Source: CALGFH01 sp036003705 (GTDB taxonomy: Bacteria > Actinomycetota > CALGFH01). Taken from it: a stretch of DNA of 55,329 nt. The position numbers and the translations under genes are program-made. Of the stretch, positions 16,323-24,938 are shown one piece after another. The stretch lies in assembly GCA_036003705.1 (NCBI GenBank), contig DASYSE010000069.1, forward strand, positions 1-55,329. The letters are read 5' to 3'. The notes under the pieces are model-generated. The model had not been told where the DNA came from. It ran no database searches and was given only the letters and a program-made list of their open reading frames with translations. The first letter of the stretch is position 1, and every line of letters begins with the position of its first letter.

Positions 16323-17603
16323 TCAGCAGGGCGGCAGGGTTGTCGTCGTGGTGGTCGAGCTCCCGGGTGTTGTTGTCGTGGTCGTCGACGTGGTGGTGGT
16401 GGTGGTGGTGGTGGTCGACTCGCCCGTGGTGGTGCTGGTGGTGGTCGTCTGGCACGGCTCGGTGGTAGTGGTCGACGACCCGGTGGTGGTGGTCGACGAC
16501 CCGGTGGTGGTCGGCGGTCGCGTCGTGGTGGTCGGCTCGGTGCCAGTAAGCTCGGTGGTGGTCGGCTCGGTGCTGGTCGGCTCGGTACTGGTCGGCTCGG
16601 TGCTGGTCGTGGTCGCCTTGGTTGTGGGCACCGTGGATAGGGCGCCGGCCGGCTCGGCGGTGGTCGGCGCGGTGGTGGTCGGCCAGGCCGGCCCGCCGGG
16701 CACGCCGGGGCCGACCGCGACGCCGCTCTGGTAGAGCCGGGCCCAGCCGAGGACCGCGTCGACGTAGGGCCAGGAGTGGTTGTAGCTGTAGATCGCCTGG
16801 CGCAGCCGGGCCGGGTCGCCAAGGTCCCCGCCACCGCTCAGGCACAGGTACCCGGCGGCGCTCACCGCGGCGTCGAACAGGTTGTTGGGGTCGGCGACCC
16901 GGTCGCCGTTGCCGTCGCGGCCCAGCGTCCGCCAGGTCGTCGGGATGAACTGCATCGGCCCGACCGCCCGGTCCCAGGTGGTGTCCCCGTCCCAGCGGCC
17001 GCCGTCGCTGTCGGGGATGCTGGCCACCCCGCGGCCGTCGAGCGCCGGCCCGGTGATCGGTGGGCTCACCGCTCCGCTCGGGCTGAACCGGGTCGCCGAC
17101 CCCCCGTACAGGCCGTGGTTGGACTCGATGCGGCCGATGCCGGCAAGGACCGCCCAGGGGAGCCGGCAGTCCGGGTCGAACCCGGCGGCCCAGGCGGCAG
17201 CCTCGCGATAGGCGCGCAGTGTGAGGGCCGGGATCGACCGGTCGCCGCCGGCCGGCACCACCGGGTCGGCGGACGTCACGGTCGCGCCGTCCCCGGCCTG
17301 ACGGAGCGCCGCCCGGTCGCGCTCGGCCGCGGCCGCCGCCTCACGTCCCCGCTGCCAGGCCAGGGCGCGCAGGCGAGCCCACTCGGCGGCGCTCGGCTCG
17401 CCGGCGGCGGCCCCTGAGACCAGGCTCGCCGTTTGTCCGCCAGCCGCCAGGGCGCCGCCGGGCACGAACCCGGGTGCCGCCACCGCCCATGCCAGCATCG
17501 CCAGCAGCATCGTCCCGCCGGCCCGCAGGCGGCGGACGAAGGTCGCGCGGGGCGGTGACGGTCGGTACAAAGGGCGGCTCCCGGAGCGTGCGCGGCCTTC
17601 CAT
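16323..17603 (-). CDS. Secreted lytic murein transglycosylase with Thr-rich tail
   Basis: 426 aa. An Arg-rich N-terminus with one hydrophobic segment (about 31-54) acts as signal peptide. The SLT_2/MltB-like domain (about 120-295) has the catalytic Glu in I-G-R-I-E-S-N-H-G, G-P-M-Q-F-I-P-T-T-W and A-A-x-Y-L-C. The last 110 residues are almost only Thr with Ser, Glu, Pro and Gly, ending in L-P-P-C. Such tails in actinobacteria are flexible, often glycosylated wall spacers; the final Cys is unusual. It cleaves glycan strands at the cell wall. The tail is encoded by GGT-rich low-complexity DNA (16330-16680). Confidence 0.9.
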   Translation of the reverse strand: MEGRARSGSRPLYRPSPPRATFVRRLRAGGTMLLAMLAWAVAAPGFVPGGALAAGGQTASLVSGAAAGEPSAAEWARLRALAWQRGREAAAAAERDRAALRQAGDGATVTSADPVVPAGGDRSIPALTLRAYREAAAWAAGFDPDCRLPWAVLAGIGRIESNHGLYGGSATRFSPSGAVSPPITGPALDGRGVASIPDSDGGRWDGDTTWDRAVGPMQFIPTTWRTLGRDGNGDRVADPNNLFDAAVSAAGYLCLSGGGDLGDPARLRQAIYSYNHSWPYVDAVLGWARLYQSGVAVGPGVPGGPAWPTTTAPTTAEPAGALSTVPTTKATTTSTEPTSTEPTSTEPTTTELTGTEPTTTTRPPTTTGSSTTTTGSSTTTTEPCQTTTTSTTTGESTTTTTTTTTSTTTTTTPGSSTTTTTTLPPC

Positions 17604-17676
17604 GTTGGCACGTCATGGCCGAGAATGCGCCTCCTCAATGGTAGCGACAGCTATGTCTCAGCACGACACAACCGTC

Positions 17677-17706
17677 TTGGTCGCCCTTGTCGCGACGTTG
17701 TAGAGT
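17677..17706 (+). promoter_or_regulatory. Predicted promoter for the 52-aa ORF and kinase
   Basis: TTGGTC (17677-17682), 18 bp, TAGAGT (17701-17706). A start near 17713 would leave a 23-nt leader before the ATG at 17736, containing a strong GGGGGAGGA ribosome binding site. The fit of promoter, binding site and ATG is the main argument that the small ORF is real. Confidence 0.5.
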
Positions 17707-17735
17707 TTGGGCGTTCGAATTGGGGGAGGACGAGG

Positions 17736-17894
17736 ATGACAAAGCGGGGCAACCCCGCCACCGGTCTAGTTCTTCAGGACCAGATGACGGGAACGTCGTC
17801 CTCTGCTCGTGTATCGTATGGATTCGCCTTGCACCCTTTCGGCGGCGTTCAGCATCTGCCAAGCTCGAGTCCATGCGTGGGGCCACCATGGTGA
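17736..17894 (+). CDS. 52-aa upstream ORF, function unknown
   Basis: It is preceded by GGAGGA at a 5-bp spacing, the best ribosome binding site in this region, and ends 4 bp before the GTG start proposed for the histidine kinase. Translation of the kinase, which has a poor binding site of its own, would therefore be coupled to it. The product (M-T-K-R-G-N-P-A-T-G start, P-C-V-G-P-P-W end) has no recognisable domain. A GCGGGG-CAA-CCCCGC hairpin lies just inside its start. It could be a small protein or a regulatory leader. Confidence 0.45.
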   Translation: MTKRGNPATGLVLQDQMTGTSSSARVSYGFALHPFGGVQHLPSSSPCVGPPW

Positions 17895-17898
17895 AACC

Positions 17899-19731
17899 GT
17901 GACGGTCAAGGCCAAGAGGCGGAAGGACCTGCGCAGCTTCCACTTGGCCGCCGTCGCCGCGGCGGGCCTGGTCGTCCTGTTCCTGGCCTGGATGAGCTTC
18001 GGGTACGGCGGGTCGGAGACCACCGAGCTGTTCAGCAACCTCGTCCAGGCGGCCACCGCCCTGGTCGCCGCCGGGGCCTGCTTTCACGCCGCCCACCGCA
18101 TCCCCTACGGCTTCGGCAGGGCCTGGACCGCCTCCCTGCACCGGGCCTGGCGGCTGCTCGGGGCCGCCGCCCTCTCCTGGGGCCTTGGCCAGGTCGTCTG
18201 GACCTACCTGGAGCTCTCCGGCGTGAAGACGCCCTTCCCCTCGCTGGCCGACCTCGGCTACCTGGCCGCCGTGCCCCTGCTGATCGCCGGCGTGCTGGCC
18301 TTCCCGACCGCCCCGATGCGGGCCACGGCCAGGCTGCGCACGCTGCTGGACGGGCTGCTGATCGCCGCCTCGCTGCTGTTCCTCGGCTGGGCCACCGTGC
18401 TCGGCGACGCCTTCAGGGCCAACCGCGCCTCGACCCTGGAGTGGGCCTTCTGCCTGACCTATCCGCTCGGCGACATCGTTGCCGGCACCATCGTGCTGGT
18501 GTTGCTCACCCGCTCCCGCGGCCGCGGCGTGATCCACCTGTCGATGATCGGCGCCGCCGTGTTCTCGCTGACCATCGCCGACCTCGGCTTCGCCTACCAG
18601 ACCCCGACCGGCAGCTACGTCACCGGTGCCATGGTCGACGCCGGCTGGGTGGTCGGCTGGCTGCTGCTGATGGCCGCCGCGCTCAAGCCGACCGTCGCCG
18701 AGTTGCGCCGCAGCGACGACGAGGACGAGCCGTCCATCACCCGGCTCGCCCTGCCGTACGCCCCGCTGGTGGTGGCCGCCGTCACCGCCCTGGTCATCCA
18801 GATCGTCACCGGCGAATTCGAGCCGTTCCTGGTCTACACCGGCACCATGATCGGGCTGCTGGTGATCTCCCGCCAGATCGTCGCCCTGATCGAGAACCGG
18901 CAGCTCAACGCCCGGCTGCGGGCCACCGTCTCGCAGCTCTCCGAGCGCGAGGAGGAGCTCAGGGACGCCCTGCGGCGGGAGCTGGCCGTCGCCGACCGGC
19001 TGCGGGCCACCGACGACATGAAGGACACCTTCCTGCGCGCCGTCTCCCACGACCTGCGCACCCCGCTCACGGCCATGCTCGGCGTCGCCGTCACCCTGGA
19101 GCGGACAAAGCTCAACCTGCCCCGCGAGCAGGCCCTCGACCTGGTCGGCATGCTGGTCGAGAAGACCCGGAAGCTGGAGCGGCTGCTCAAGGACCTGCTC
19201 GACCTCAACCGGCTCGAGGAGGGCGTGCTGGAGCCCAACCGCTCCGTGACCGACGTCCGCGAGCTCGTCCACCGGGTGGTCACCGAGGTCGACCAGCTCG
19301 CCGGCTGGCCGATCGACCTCGAGGCCGAGCCGATCCTGGCCTTCATCGACGGACCCAAGGTCGAACGGATCGTCGAGAACCTGCTGCTCAACACCACCAG
19401 GCACACGCCACCGGGCACCAGGGTGTGGGTCAGGGCGCTGGCGAAGGGCCCCGATCTGGAGTTGATCGTGGAGGATGCCGGTCCTGGCGTGCCCGCCGAG
19501 CTGGCCGGCACCATCTTCGAGGCGTTCCGGCGGGGCGTGGCGCCGGCCCCGACCCCGACCCACTCCCGCGGCGTCGGCATCGGCCTCTCCCTGGTGGCGC
19601 GGTTCGCCCAGCTCCACGGCGGCCAGGCCTGGGTCGACGAGCGCTGGGGCGGCGGGGCCGCCTTCCACGTGCTGCTGCCCGACGCGGTCAGCTACGACCG
19701 CGGCTACGCCCACGTCCTCGACCGGCTGTAG
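17899..19731 (+). CDS. Multi-TM sensor histidine kinase, no cognate regulator nearby
   Basis: 610 aa from GTG 17899; GTG 17809 is an alternative. About eight to ten TM segments cover residues 10-300. A coiled-coil linker follows, then HisKA with phospho-acceptor His in R-A-V-S-H-D-L-R-T-P, and HATPase_c with E-N-L-L-L-N-T, D-A-G-P-G-V and G-I-G-L-S-L-V. The membrane half resembles the long uncharacterised sensor regions seen beside diguanylate-cyclase or kinase outputs in actinobacteria. No response regulator follows, so it is an orphan here. Confidence 0.9.
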   Translation: MTVKAKRRKDLRSFHLAAVAAAGLVVLFLAWMSFGYGGSETTELFSNLVQAATALVAAGACFHAAHRIPYGFGRAWTASLHRAWRLLGAAALSWGLGQVVWTYLELSGVKTPFPSLADLGYLAAVPLLIAGVLAFPTAPMRATARLRTLLDGLLIAASLLFLGWATVLGDAFRANRASTLEWAFCLTYPLGDIVAGTIVLVLLTRSRGRGVIHLSMIGAAVFSLTIADLGFAYQTPTGSYVTGAMVDAGWVVGWLLLMAAALKPTVAELRRSDDEDEPSITRLALPYAPLVVAAVTALVIQIVTGEFEPFLVYTGTMIGLLVISRQIVALIENRQLNARLRATVSQLSEREEELRDALRRELAVADRLRATDDMKDTFLRAVSHDLRTPLTAMLGVAVTLERTKLNLPREQALDLVGMLVEKTRKLERLLKDLLDLNRLEEGVLEPNRSVTDVRELVHRVVTEVDQLAGWPIDLEAEPILAFIDGPKVERIVENLLLNTTRHTPPGTRVWVRALAKGPDLELIVEDAGPGVPAELAGTIFEAFRRGVAPAPTPTHSRGVGIGLSLVARFAQLHGGQAWVDERWGGGAAFHVLLPDAVSYDRGYAHVLDRL

Positions 19732-19734
19732 GCC

Positions 19735-19786
19735 GGCCCCCCGGCCCCCCGGCCCCCCGGCCCCACGAGCCCACGAGCCCACGAGC
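19735..19786. repeat. Two short tandem arrays after the kinase stop
   Basis: About three copies of an 8-bp GGCCCCCC unit are followed by three copies of an 8-bp CCCACGAG unit. Simple repeats in the intergenic region between the orphan kinase and the structured leader of the aminomutase gene. Confidence 0.75.
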
Positions 19787-19823
19787 AGTGCATACGGGTG
19801 TTTCTGCGCGGCTGAGGGTCTGC

Positions 19824-19973
19824 TATCGTGGCTGCCGCGGCCGCGCCGCCCCCGGCTCGACGGGTGTCAACCGTCCCGGACAGCGCCGGCCTTGGGCCCT
19901 GCCAGCGGGCCCAGGTTGCGAAGGACCCTGCCGGAAGGCCGAGCAGGCACCTGCGGACGCAAAGGCAGTACGC
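19824..19973 (+). promoter_or_regulatory. Structured 5' leader of the aminomutase gene (candidate cis-regulatory RNA)
   Basis: A possible -10 (TATCGT, 19824-19829) is followed by four consecutive hairpins: GACGG/CCGTC (19859-19863 with 19871-19875), TGGGCCC/GGGCCCA (19893-19899 with 19907-19913), CCTGC-CGG/CCG-A-GCAGG with an AAGG loop (19927-19947), and CTGC/GCAG (19951-19954 with 19965-19968). The last one holds the AAGG ribosome binding site (19962-19965) in its loop and stem; ATG follows at 19974. CTGCC 19928-19932 can also pair with GGCAG 19964-19968, which would break the third and fourth stems. This is a plausible two-state arrangement, not a recognised riboswitch class. Confidence 0.45.
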
Positions 19974-21374
19974 ATGGCGCACACCACCAACCCCGACCCC
20001 TTCTTCCACCGTGTCCCAAGAGCCCACCCGGCCGAGCAGCCGTTCACCTACCCGCTCCGGCGGGCCTGGGAAGAGCCGGACTGGACCCGGTTGCCCGGCT
20101 TCAAGGACGTGAGCCGCGCCGAATGGGAGACGGCCCAGTGGCAGCGGGCCCACACGGTCAAGAACCTACGCCAGCTCCAGGCCGTGTTCGGCGCCCTGTT
20201 CCCGGCCGACCTGCTCGCCTCGGTCGAGCGGGACCAGGCCGAGCGGGCGACCATGTCGATGCTGCTCCCGCCGCAGATGCTCAACACCATGGACGAGCGG
20301 AATCTCTGGCTGGACCCGGTGCGCCGCTACATGCTGCCCGCCTTCGACGACCGCGACCCCGACTGGCCCAGCCATCCGCTGTCGGCCCGCGACAGCCTCC
20401 ACGAGGCCGACATGTGGGCGGTGGAGGGGCTGACCCACCGCTACCCGACCAAGGTGCTGGCCGAGCTGCTGCCGACCTGCCCCCAGTACTGCGGCCACTG
20501 CACCCGCATGGACCTGGTTGGCAACTCGACGCCCCAGGTCGCCAAGTACAGGTTCGAGACCAGGCAGCCGGCCCGTCACGAGCAGATCCTCGACTACCTG
20601 CGTCGCACTCCCAGCGTGCGGGACGTCGTCGTATCCGGCGGCGACGTCGCCAACCTGCCGATCCGGGTCCTCGAGCAGTTCGTCTCGGCGCTGCTGGACC
20701 TCGACAACATCCGCGACATCCGGCTCGCCTCCAAGGCGCTGATGGGCCTGCCCCAGCACTTCCTCCAGGACGACGTCCTCGCCGGCCTGGACCGCCTGGC
20801 CGCCAAGGCCAACGACCGCGGCGTCGACCTGGCCCTGCACACCCACGTCAACCACGCCAACCAGCTCACCCCACTGGTCGCGCGGGCCACCGGCGCGCTC
20901 CACGACATGGGCTTCCGCGACGTCCGCAACCAGGGGGTGCTGCTGCGCGGGGTCAACGCCACCGCCAAGGACCTGCTGGAGCTCTGCTTCACCCTGCTCG
21001 ACCGGGCCAGGATCATGCCGTACTACTTCTACGTCTGCGACATGATCCCCAACTCCGAGCATTGGCGGACCTCGATCGCCGAGGCCCAGGAGCTGCAGCA
21101 CGGGATCATGGGCTACCTGCCCGGCTTCGCCACCCCGCGGGTGGTGGCCGACATCCCGTTCGTCGGCAAGCGCTGGGTCCACCAGGTCGAGGCCTATGAC
21201 CGCGAGAAGGGCATCTCCTACTGGACCAAGAACTACCGCACCGGCATCGAGTTCGACGACCCGGACGCGCTGGTCCGGCGCTACGAGTACTACGACCCGA
21301 TCCGCAGCCTGCCCGAGACGGGCCGGGAGTACTGGCGCAGGTTCGGCGTGCCCGATACCGTCCCGGTCACCTGA
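19974..21374 (+). CDS. kamA: Lysine 2,3-aminomutase family radical SAM protein
   Basis: 466 aa. The radical SAM cluster motif C-P-Q-Y-C-G-H-C (C169, C173, C176) is followed by T-R-M-D-L-V-G, a variant of the usual C-R-F-C-T-R-K of KamA. V-V-S-G-G-D-V and L-H-T-H-V-N-H belong to the same fold, and the Lys in P-F-V-G-K-R near residue 400 probably binds PLP. It would interconvert lysine and beta-lysine, or act on another amino acid; beta-lysine is used in osmoprotection and antibiotic side chains. The altered cluster motif makes the substrate uncertain. The leader is strongly structured. Confidence 0.82.
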   Translation: MAHTTNPDPFFHRVPRAHPAEQPFTYPLRRAWEEPDWTRLPGFKDVSRAEWETAQWQRAHTVKNLRQLQAVFGALFPADLLASVERDQAERATMSMLLPPQMLNTMDERNLWLDPVRRYMLPAFDDRDPDWPSHPLSARDSLHEADMWAVEGLTHRYPTKVLAELLPTCPQYCGHCTRMDLVGNSTPQVAKYRFETRQPARHEQILDYLRRTPSVRDVVVSGGDVANLPIRVLEQFVSALLDLDNIRDIRLASKALMGLPQHFLQDDVLAGLDRLAAKANDRGVDLALHTHVNHANQLTPLVARATGALHDMGFRDVRNQGVLLRGVNATAKDLLELCFTLLDRARIMPYYFYVCDMIPNSEHWRTSIAEAQELQHGIMGYLPGFATPRVVADIPFVGKRWVHQVEAYDREKGISYWTKNYRTGIEFDDPDALVRRYEYYDPIRSLPETGREYWRRFGVPDTVPVT

Positions 21375-21420
21375 TCACGCGGGAGGCCGGCGCCGTCGCC
21401 GCGCCGGTGCCGGCGGGCCG

Positions 21421-22791
21421 TTAGCCGCGGAGCAGCTCGGTGACCTGGAAGGCCAGGTCGAGGGCCTGGCTGGCGTTGAGGCGAGGGTCGCAGGCGGTCT
21501 CGTAGCGGTGGTGGAGCTGGCCGTCCTGGATATCGTCGGCGCCGCCGAGGCACTCGGTGACGTCCTCGCCGGTCAGCTCGACGTGGATGCCGCCGGGATG
21601 GGTGCCCTCGGAGCGGTGGGCGGTGAAGAACCCGGCCAGCTCGGCCATGACGTCGTCGAAGCGTCGCGTCTTGTGCCCCGACGGGCCGACGAAGGTGTTG
21701 CCGTGCATCGGGTCGCAGGCCCACACGACCGGGTGCCCGGCGTCGCGAACCGCCCTGATCAGCGGCGGCAGCCGCTCCTCGACCCTGGAGGCGCCCATGC
21801 GGGCGACCAGGGTGAGCCGGCCGGGGACCCGCCCCGGGTCGAGCAGGTCGCACAGGGCGACGGTCTCCTCCGGGGTGGCCGTCGGGCCGAGCTTGGCCCC
21901 CACCGGGTTGCCGATCCCGCGTAGGAACTCGAGATGGGCGCCGTCCAGCTGGCGGGTCCGGTCACCGACCCACAGCAGGTGCGCCGAGCAGTCGTACCAG
22001 CACCCGGTGAGACTGTCCCGCCTGGTCATGGCCTGCTCGTAGCCGAGCAGCAGGGCCTCGTGGGAGGTGTAGAAGTCGACCTGGTGGATGGCCGACGAGG
22101 TGGTCAGGTCGATGCCGCAGGCGGCCATGAAGCGCAGCGCCCGGTCGATCCCGTCGGCGACGGCGTCGTAGCGCCGCCCGGCCGGGCTGCGGGCCACGAA
22201 CTCCTGGTTCCAGACGTGGACCTGGTTCAGGTCGGCGAACCCGCCCTTGGTGAACGCCCGCAGCAGGTTCAGGGTGGACGAGGATTGGTGGTAGGCGCGC
22301 AGCATGCGGGCCGGGTCGGGTCGTCGCGCGGCCAGCTCCGGGACCAGGTCGTTGACCATGTCGCCGCGGTAGATCGGCAGCTCGACCCCGTCGACCCGCT
22401 CGCTCGGGACACTGCGGGGCTTGGCGAACTGGCCGGCGATCCTGCCCACCTTGACCACCGGCAGCCCGGCGCCGTAGGTGAGGATCACGGCCATCTGCAA
22501 GATGACCTTCAGCTTGTCGCGGATCGAGTCGGCCGAGAAGGCGTCGAAGGACTCGGCGCAGTCGCCCGCCTGGAGCAGGAACCCGTGGCCGGAGGCGACC
22601 CCGGCCAGGGTGGCCTGCAAGGTCCTGGCCTCGCCGGCGAACACCAGCGGCGGTTGCCGGGCCAGCTCGTCGAGGACCCCGGCGAGGGCGACCGCCTCCG
22701 GCCAGTCGGGCTGCTGGGCGGCCGGCAACGCCCGCCAGGAGTCGGGCGCCCAGGGCTCCGGCTGGGTGCGAAGGGTTGGGTTCATCGGCAT
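21421..22791 (-). CDS. aroG: Class II 3-deoxy-7-phosphoheptulonate (DAHP) synthase
   Basis: 456 aa from ATG 22791 (other ATGs at 22821 and 22785). First enzyme of the shikimate pathway, joining phosphoenolpyruvate and erythrose 4-phosphate. Class II signatures: W-A-P-D-S-W-R near the N-terminus, L-Q-A-G-D-C-A-E-S-F with the metal-binding Cys, K-P-R-S, V-W-A-C-D-P-M-H-G-N-T and G-G-I-H-V-E-L-T-G-E-D-V-T-E-C-L-G-G. Length and motifs match the Mycobacterium AroG class. It converges on the aminomutase gene with a 46-bp GC-rich gap. Confidence 0.95.
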   Translation of the reverse strand: MPMNPTLRTQPEPWAPDSWRALPAAQQPDWPEAVALAGVLDELARQPPLVFAGEARTLQATLAGVASGHGFLLQAGDCAESFDAFSADSIRDKLKVILQMAVILTYGAGLPVVKVGRIAGQFAKPRSVPSERVDGVELPIYRGDMVNDLVPELAARRPDPARMLRAYHQSSSTLNLLRAFTKGGFADLNQVHVWNQEFVARSPAGRRYDAVADGIDRALRFMAACGIDLTTSSAIHQVDFYTSHEALLLGYEQAMTRRDSLTGCWYDCSAHLLWVGDRTRQLDGAHLEFLRGIGNPVGAKLGPTATPEETVALCDLLDPGRVPGRLTLVARMGASRVEERLPPLIRAVRDAGHPVVWACDPMHGNTFVGPSGHKTRRFDDVMAELAGFFTAHRSEGTHPGGIHVELTGEDVTECLGGADDIQDGQLHHRYETACDPRLNASQALDLAFQVTELLRG

Positions 22792-22914
22792 ATCGTCGCA
22801 GAAGGACCCCGTGGCGCGCATGTCATGAGGCTGCGGGTGCCGGTGGCGGACGACGGAGGGCCCGCGCTGGGGACCGTCCCAGCGCGGGCCCGTCCGCCCC
22901 CCCGGGTCGTCCCG

Positions 22915-23805
22915 CTACGCCACCCGGCGGAGCTGGCCTCGGATGGCGCCTGCCGGGAACTCGGCGGTGTGGACGTTGACGTAGTAGGCGCCGGGGTGGC
23001 GGCGGATGTCGCGGAGCAGGGCCGGGTTCTGGTCGCCGATGCAGCCGGCGGCGGCATCGACGGTGTCCGGCAGGGTGGCCGGCGCACCGCCTGGCACCAG
23101 CTCGGGCACGTCGAAGAACAGCACCACCACCGGGCCGTTGACCCCGGCGACGCCCGCATGGATGTGGGCGAAGATGGGTGCGGAGATCCGCGTCCAGCCA
23201 ACCGCGAAGCACACCCGCTGCGCGCCGGTTTGCACCAGGCCGAGGCCGCGCCCGTCCGGGTCGGCCGCCGGCACCTCGTTGGCGCCGCTCAGCCGGGCGG
23301 CGAGCTGGTGCGGGAGGTCGAGGTCGAGGTCGCCGGAGCGGTCGAGCTGGCCGCGGATGGCCCCGCCCCCGAAGTCGGCCGTGTGGATGTTGACATAGTA
23401 GTCGCGAGGGCTGGCCGCGATCGCCCCGGCGACGGCGGGGTCGACCTCGACGCAGCCGGCGACCGCGTTCAGGGTCGGAGGGAGCGTTGCGGCATTGGTC
23501 GCCGGCTGGAAGAACAGCACCACCACCGGACCGGCGACGCCCGCCCCACCGGCATGGATGTGGGCGGCCGTCGGGGCGGTGATCCGCGACCACTCGAGCA
23601 CGAAGCAGGCCTTGCCGCCGGCCAGCCGGACGAAGGCGCGACCGCGGCCGTCCGGGTCGCCGGGCCCTGGCACCTCCTTGGCGCCGTCGAGGCTGGCGGA
23701 GAGCAGGGTGACGTCGCCGGACGCGGCCGCACCGGGAGCAGCGAGCAGGGTCAGCCCGAGGACGAGGGCGGCGGCCAGCGCGACGGCAGCAACGCGTCTC
23801 CGCAT
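22915..23805 (-). CDS. Secreted protein with two CHRD domains
   Basis: 296 aa from ATG 23805 (AAGGAG 6 bp upstream; the ATG two codons earlier is too close to it). Signal peptide (1-27, ending A-P-G-A-A-A), then two CHRD-like repeats (about 32-150 and 165-290). Each has the order L-x-G-A-x-E-V-P, D-P-D-G-R-G, C-F-x-x-W and H-I-H-A-G-x-A-G-x-x-G-P-V-V-V-L-F-F, and ends G-A-I-R-G-Q-L. Family members are extracellular; some coordinate metals through the His pair. The two copies are clearly homologous, so an internal duplication. Role unknown. Confidence 0.88.
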   Translation of the reverse strand: MRRRVAAVALAAALVLGLTLLAAPGAAASGDVTLLSASLDGAKEVPGPGDPDGRGRAFVRLAGGKACFVLEWSRITAPTAAHIHAGGAGVAGPVVVLFFQPATNAATLPPTLNAVAGCVEVDPAVAGAIAASPRDYYVNIHTADFGGGAIRGQLDRSGDLDLDLPHQLAARLSGANEVPAADPDGRGLGLVQTGAQRVCFAVGWTRISAPIFAHIHAGVAGVNGPVVVLFFDVPELVPGGAPATLPDTVDAAAGCIGDQNPALLRDIRRHPGAYYVNVHTAEFPAGAIRGQLRRVA

Positions 23806-23895
23806 TCGCATGCTCCTTGGGGTCTCGGCAGAGAACGGGATACAGGGACAACCACGGAGAGGCCCGTCCGCTTCCCGTGCTAAGGTCGAAATATC

Positions 23896-24669
23896 GTGGA
23901 GATGAAGATCGGGATCCATCTGGGCCGCGAGGCCTCACTGGAACAGGCGGCCGCCCGGGGCGCCGACTGCGTCCAGTTCTTCCTCGGCGACCCGCAGGGC
24001 TGGAAGGTGCCGCCGCCCGGTCCGGACGCCGCCGAGCTGGCCGCGTCCGACATGGTCGTGTACGTCCATTCCCCCTACGGGATCAACCTGGCATCGCCCA
24101 ACAACCGCATCCGCATCCCCTCGCGCAAGCTGCTGGCCGAGACCTGCAAGGGCGCGGTCGCGGTCGGCGCGGCCGGGGTGATCGTGCACGGCGGTCACGT
24201 CACCGCCGACGACGACGAGGGCGATGGGTTCGTCCGCTGGCGCAAGGCGCTCGACCAGCTCGAGTCCGAGGTGCCGGTGCTGCTGGAGAACACCGCCGGC
24301 GGCAACCACGCCATGGCCCGCCGGCTCGACACCCTCGGTCGGCTGTGGGAGCGGGTCGGCGACACCGGGCTCGGGTTCTGCCTCGACACCTGCCACGCCC
24401 ACGCCGGCGGCGAGGAGCTGGACGGCATCGTCGACCGGGTCAAGTCGATCACCGGCCGGATCGACCTGGTCCACTGCAACGACTCCAGGGACCCGGCCGA
24501 CTCCGGCCGCGACCGCCACGAGAACCTCGGCAAGGGCCAGATCGACCTCGACACCCTGGTCGGGATCGTCCAGGCGGCCGGCGCCCCGGTGATCTGCGAG
24601 ACTCCTGGCGGCGTCGAGGCGCACCGGGCCGACATCGAGCTGCTCCGCTCTCGTCTCGGCGGCCGGTAG
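23896..24669 (+). CDS. nfo: Endonuclease IV-family AP endonuclease
   Basis: 257 aa. TIM-barrel with zinc-site residues of the family: V-H-S-P-Y-G-I-N, I-V-H-G-G-H, L-L-E-N-T-A-G, C-L-D-T-C-H-A-H-A, V-H-C-N-D-S, D-R-H-E-N-L-G-K-G and I-C-E-T-P-G-G. Cuts 5' to abasic sites in base excision repair, complementing the glycosylase at the left end of the window. GTG 23896 was chosen because TAAGGT at 23881-23886 would be a -10 for a leaderless message; ATG 23902 is the alternative. Divergent from the CHRD gene. Confidence 0.92.
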   Translation: MEMKIGIHLGREASLEQAAARGADCVQFFLGDPQGWKVPPPGPDAAELAASDMVVYVHSPYGINLASPNNRIRIPSRKLLAETCKGAVAVGAAGVIVHGGHVTADDDEGDGFVRWRKALDQLESEVPVLLENTAGGNHAMARRLDTLGRLWERVGDTGLGFCLDTCHAHAGGEELDGIVDRVKSITGRIDLVHCNDSRDPADSGRDRHENLGKGQIDLDTLVGIVQAAGAPVICETPGGVEAHRADIELLRSRLGGR

Positions 24670-24707
24670 GCTAGCGCCGACACCGTCCGAGGCGGAGGAC
24701 CAAACCG

Positions 24708-24932
24708 ATGCCAGCCACCCCGACCGTGAACCCGACCAAGGCGGCCCTCGAGGCCGCCGTCCTTGACCTCACCGACACCCAGATCACCGACGCGCTGCGC
24801 AAGGCCGACCCGGCGGTGGCCCGTGCCTTCAAGGAGCGCTCGGCCTACGCCTGGCCGCGGGAGGCGCAGCGGACGCTGCTGGAGGCGCTGGCGAGCCGGC
24901 TGGAGCGGGGCCGGGTGGCCGCCTCGGGCTGA
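24708..24932 (+). CDS. Small soluble protein of unknown function (74 aa)
   Basis: Good start signals: GGAGG 9 bp before ATG 24708, and TAGGCT (24667-24672) overlapping the nfo stop as a possible -10. The product is helical and charged, with D-L-T-D-T-Q-I-T-D-A-L-R-K-A-D-P-A-V-A-R then A-W-P-R-E-A-Q-R-T-L-L-E-A-L-A-S-R. No family recognised. It ends 6 bp before the convergent small gene. Confidence 0.65.
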   Translation: MPATPTVNPTKAALEAAVLDLTDTQITDALRKADPAVARAFKERSAYAWPREAQRTLLEALASRLERGRVAASG

Positions 24933-24938
24933 GCCGCC

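Noticed and set aside
17604..17740. c-di-AMP riboswitch before the lytic transglycosylase gene
   Set aside because: None of the conserved ydaO boxes could be found on the minus strand.
19951..19973. GGACGCAAAGG in the kamA leader resembling part of a GEMM (c-di-GMP) riboswitch
   Set aside because: The second half of the aptamer would have to lie inside the coding sequence, and the other conserved boxes are absent.
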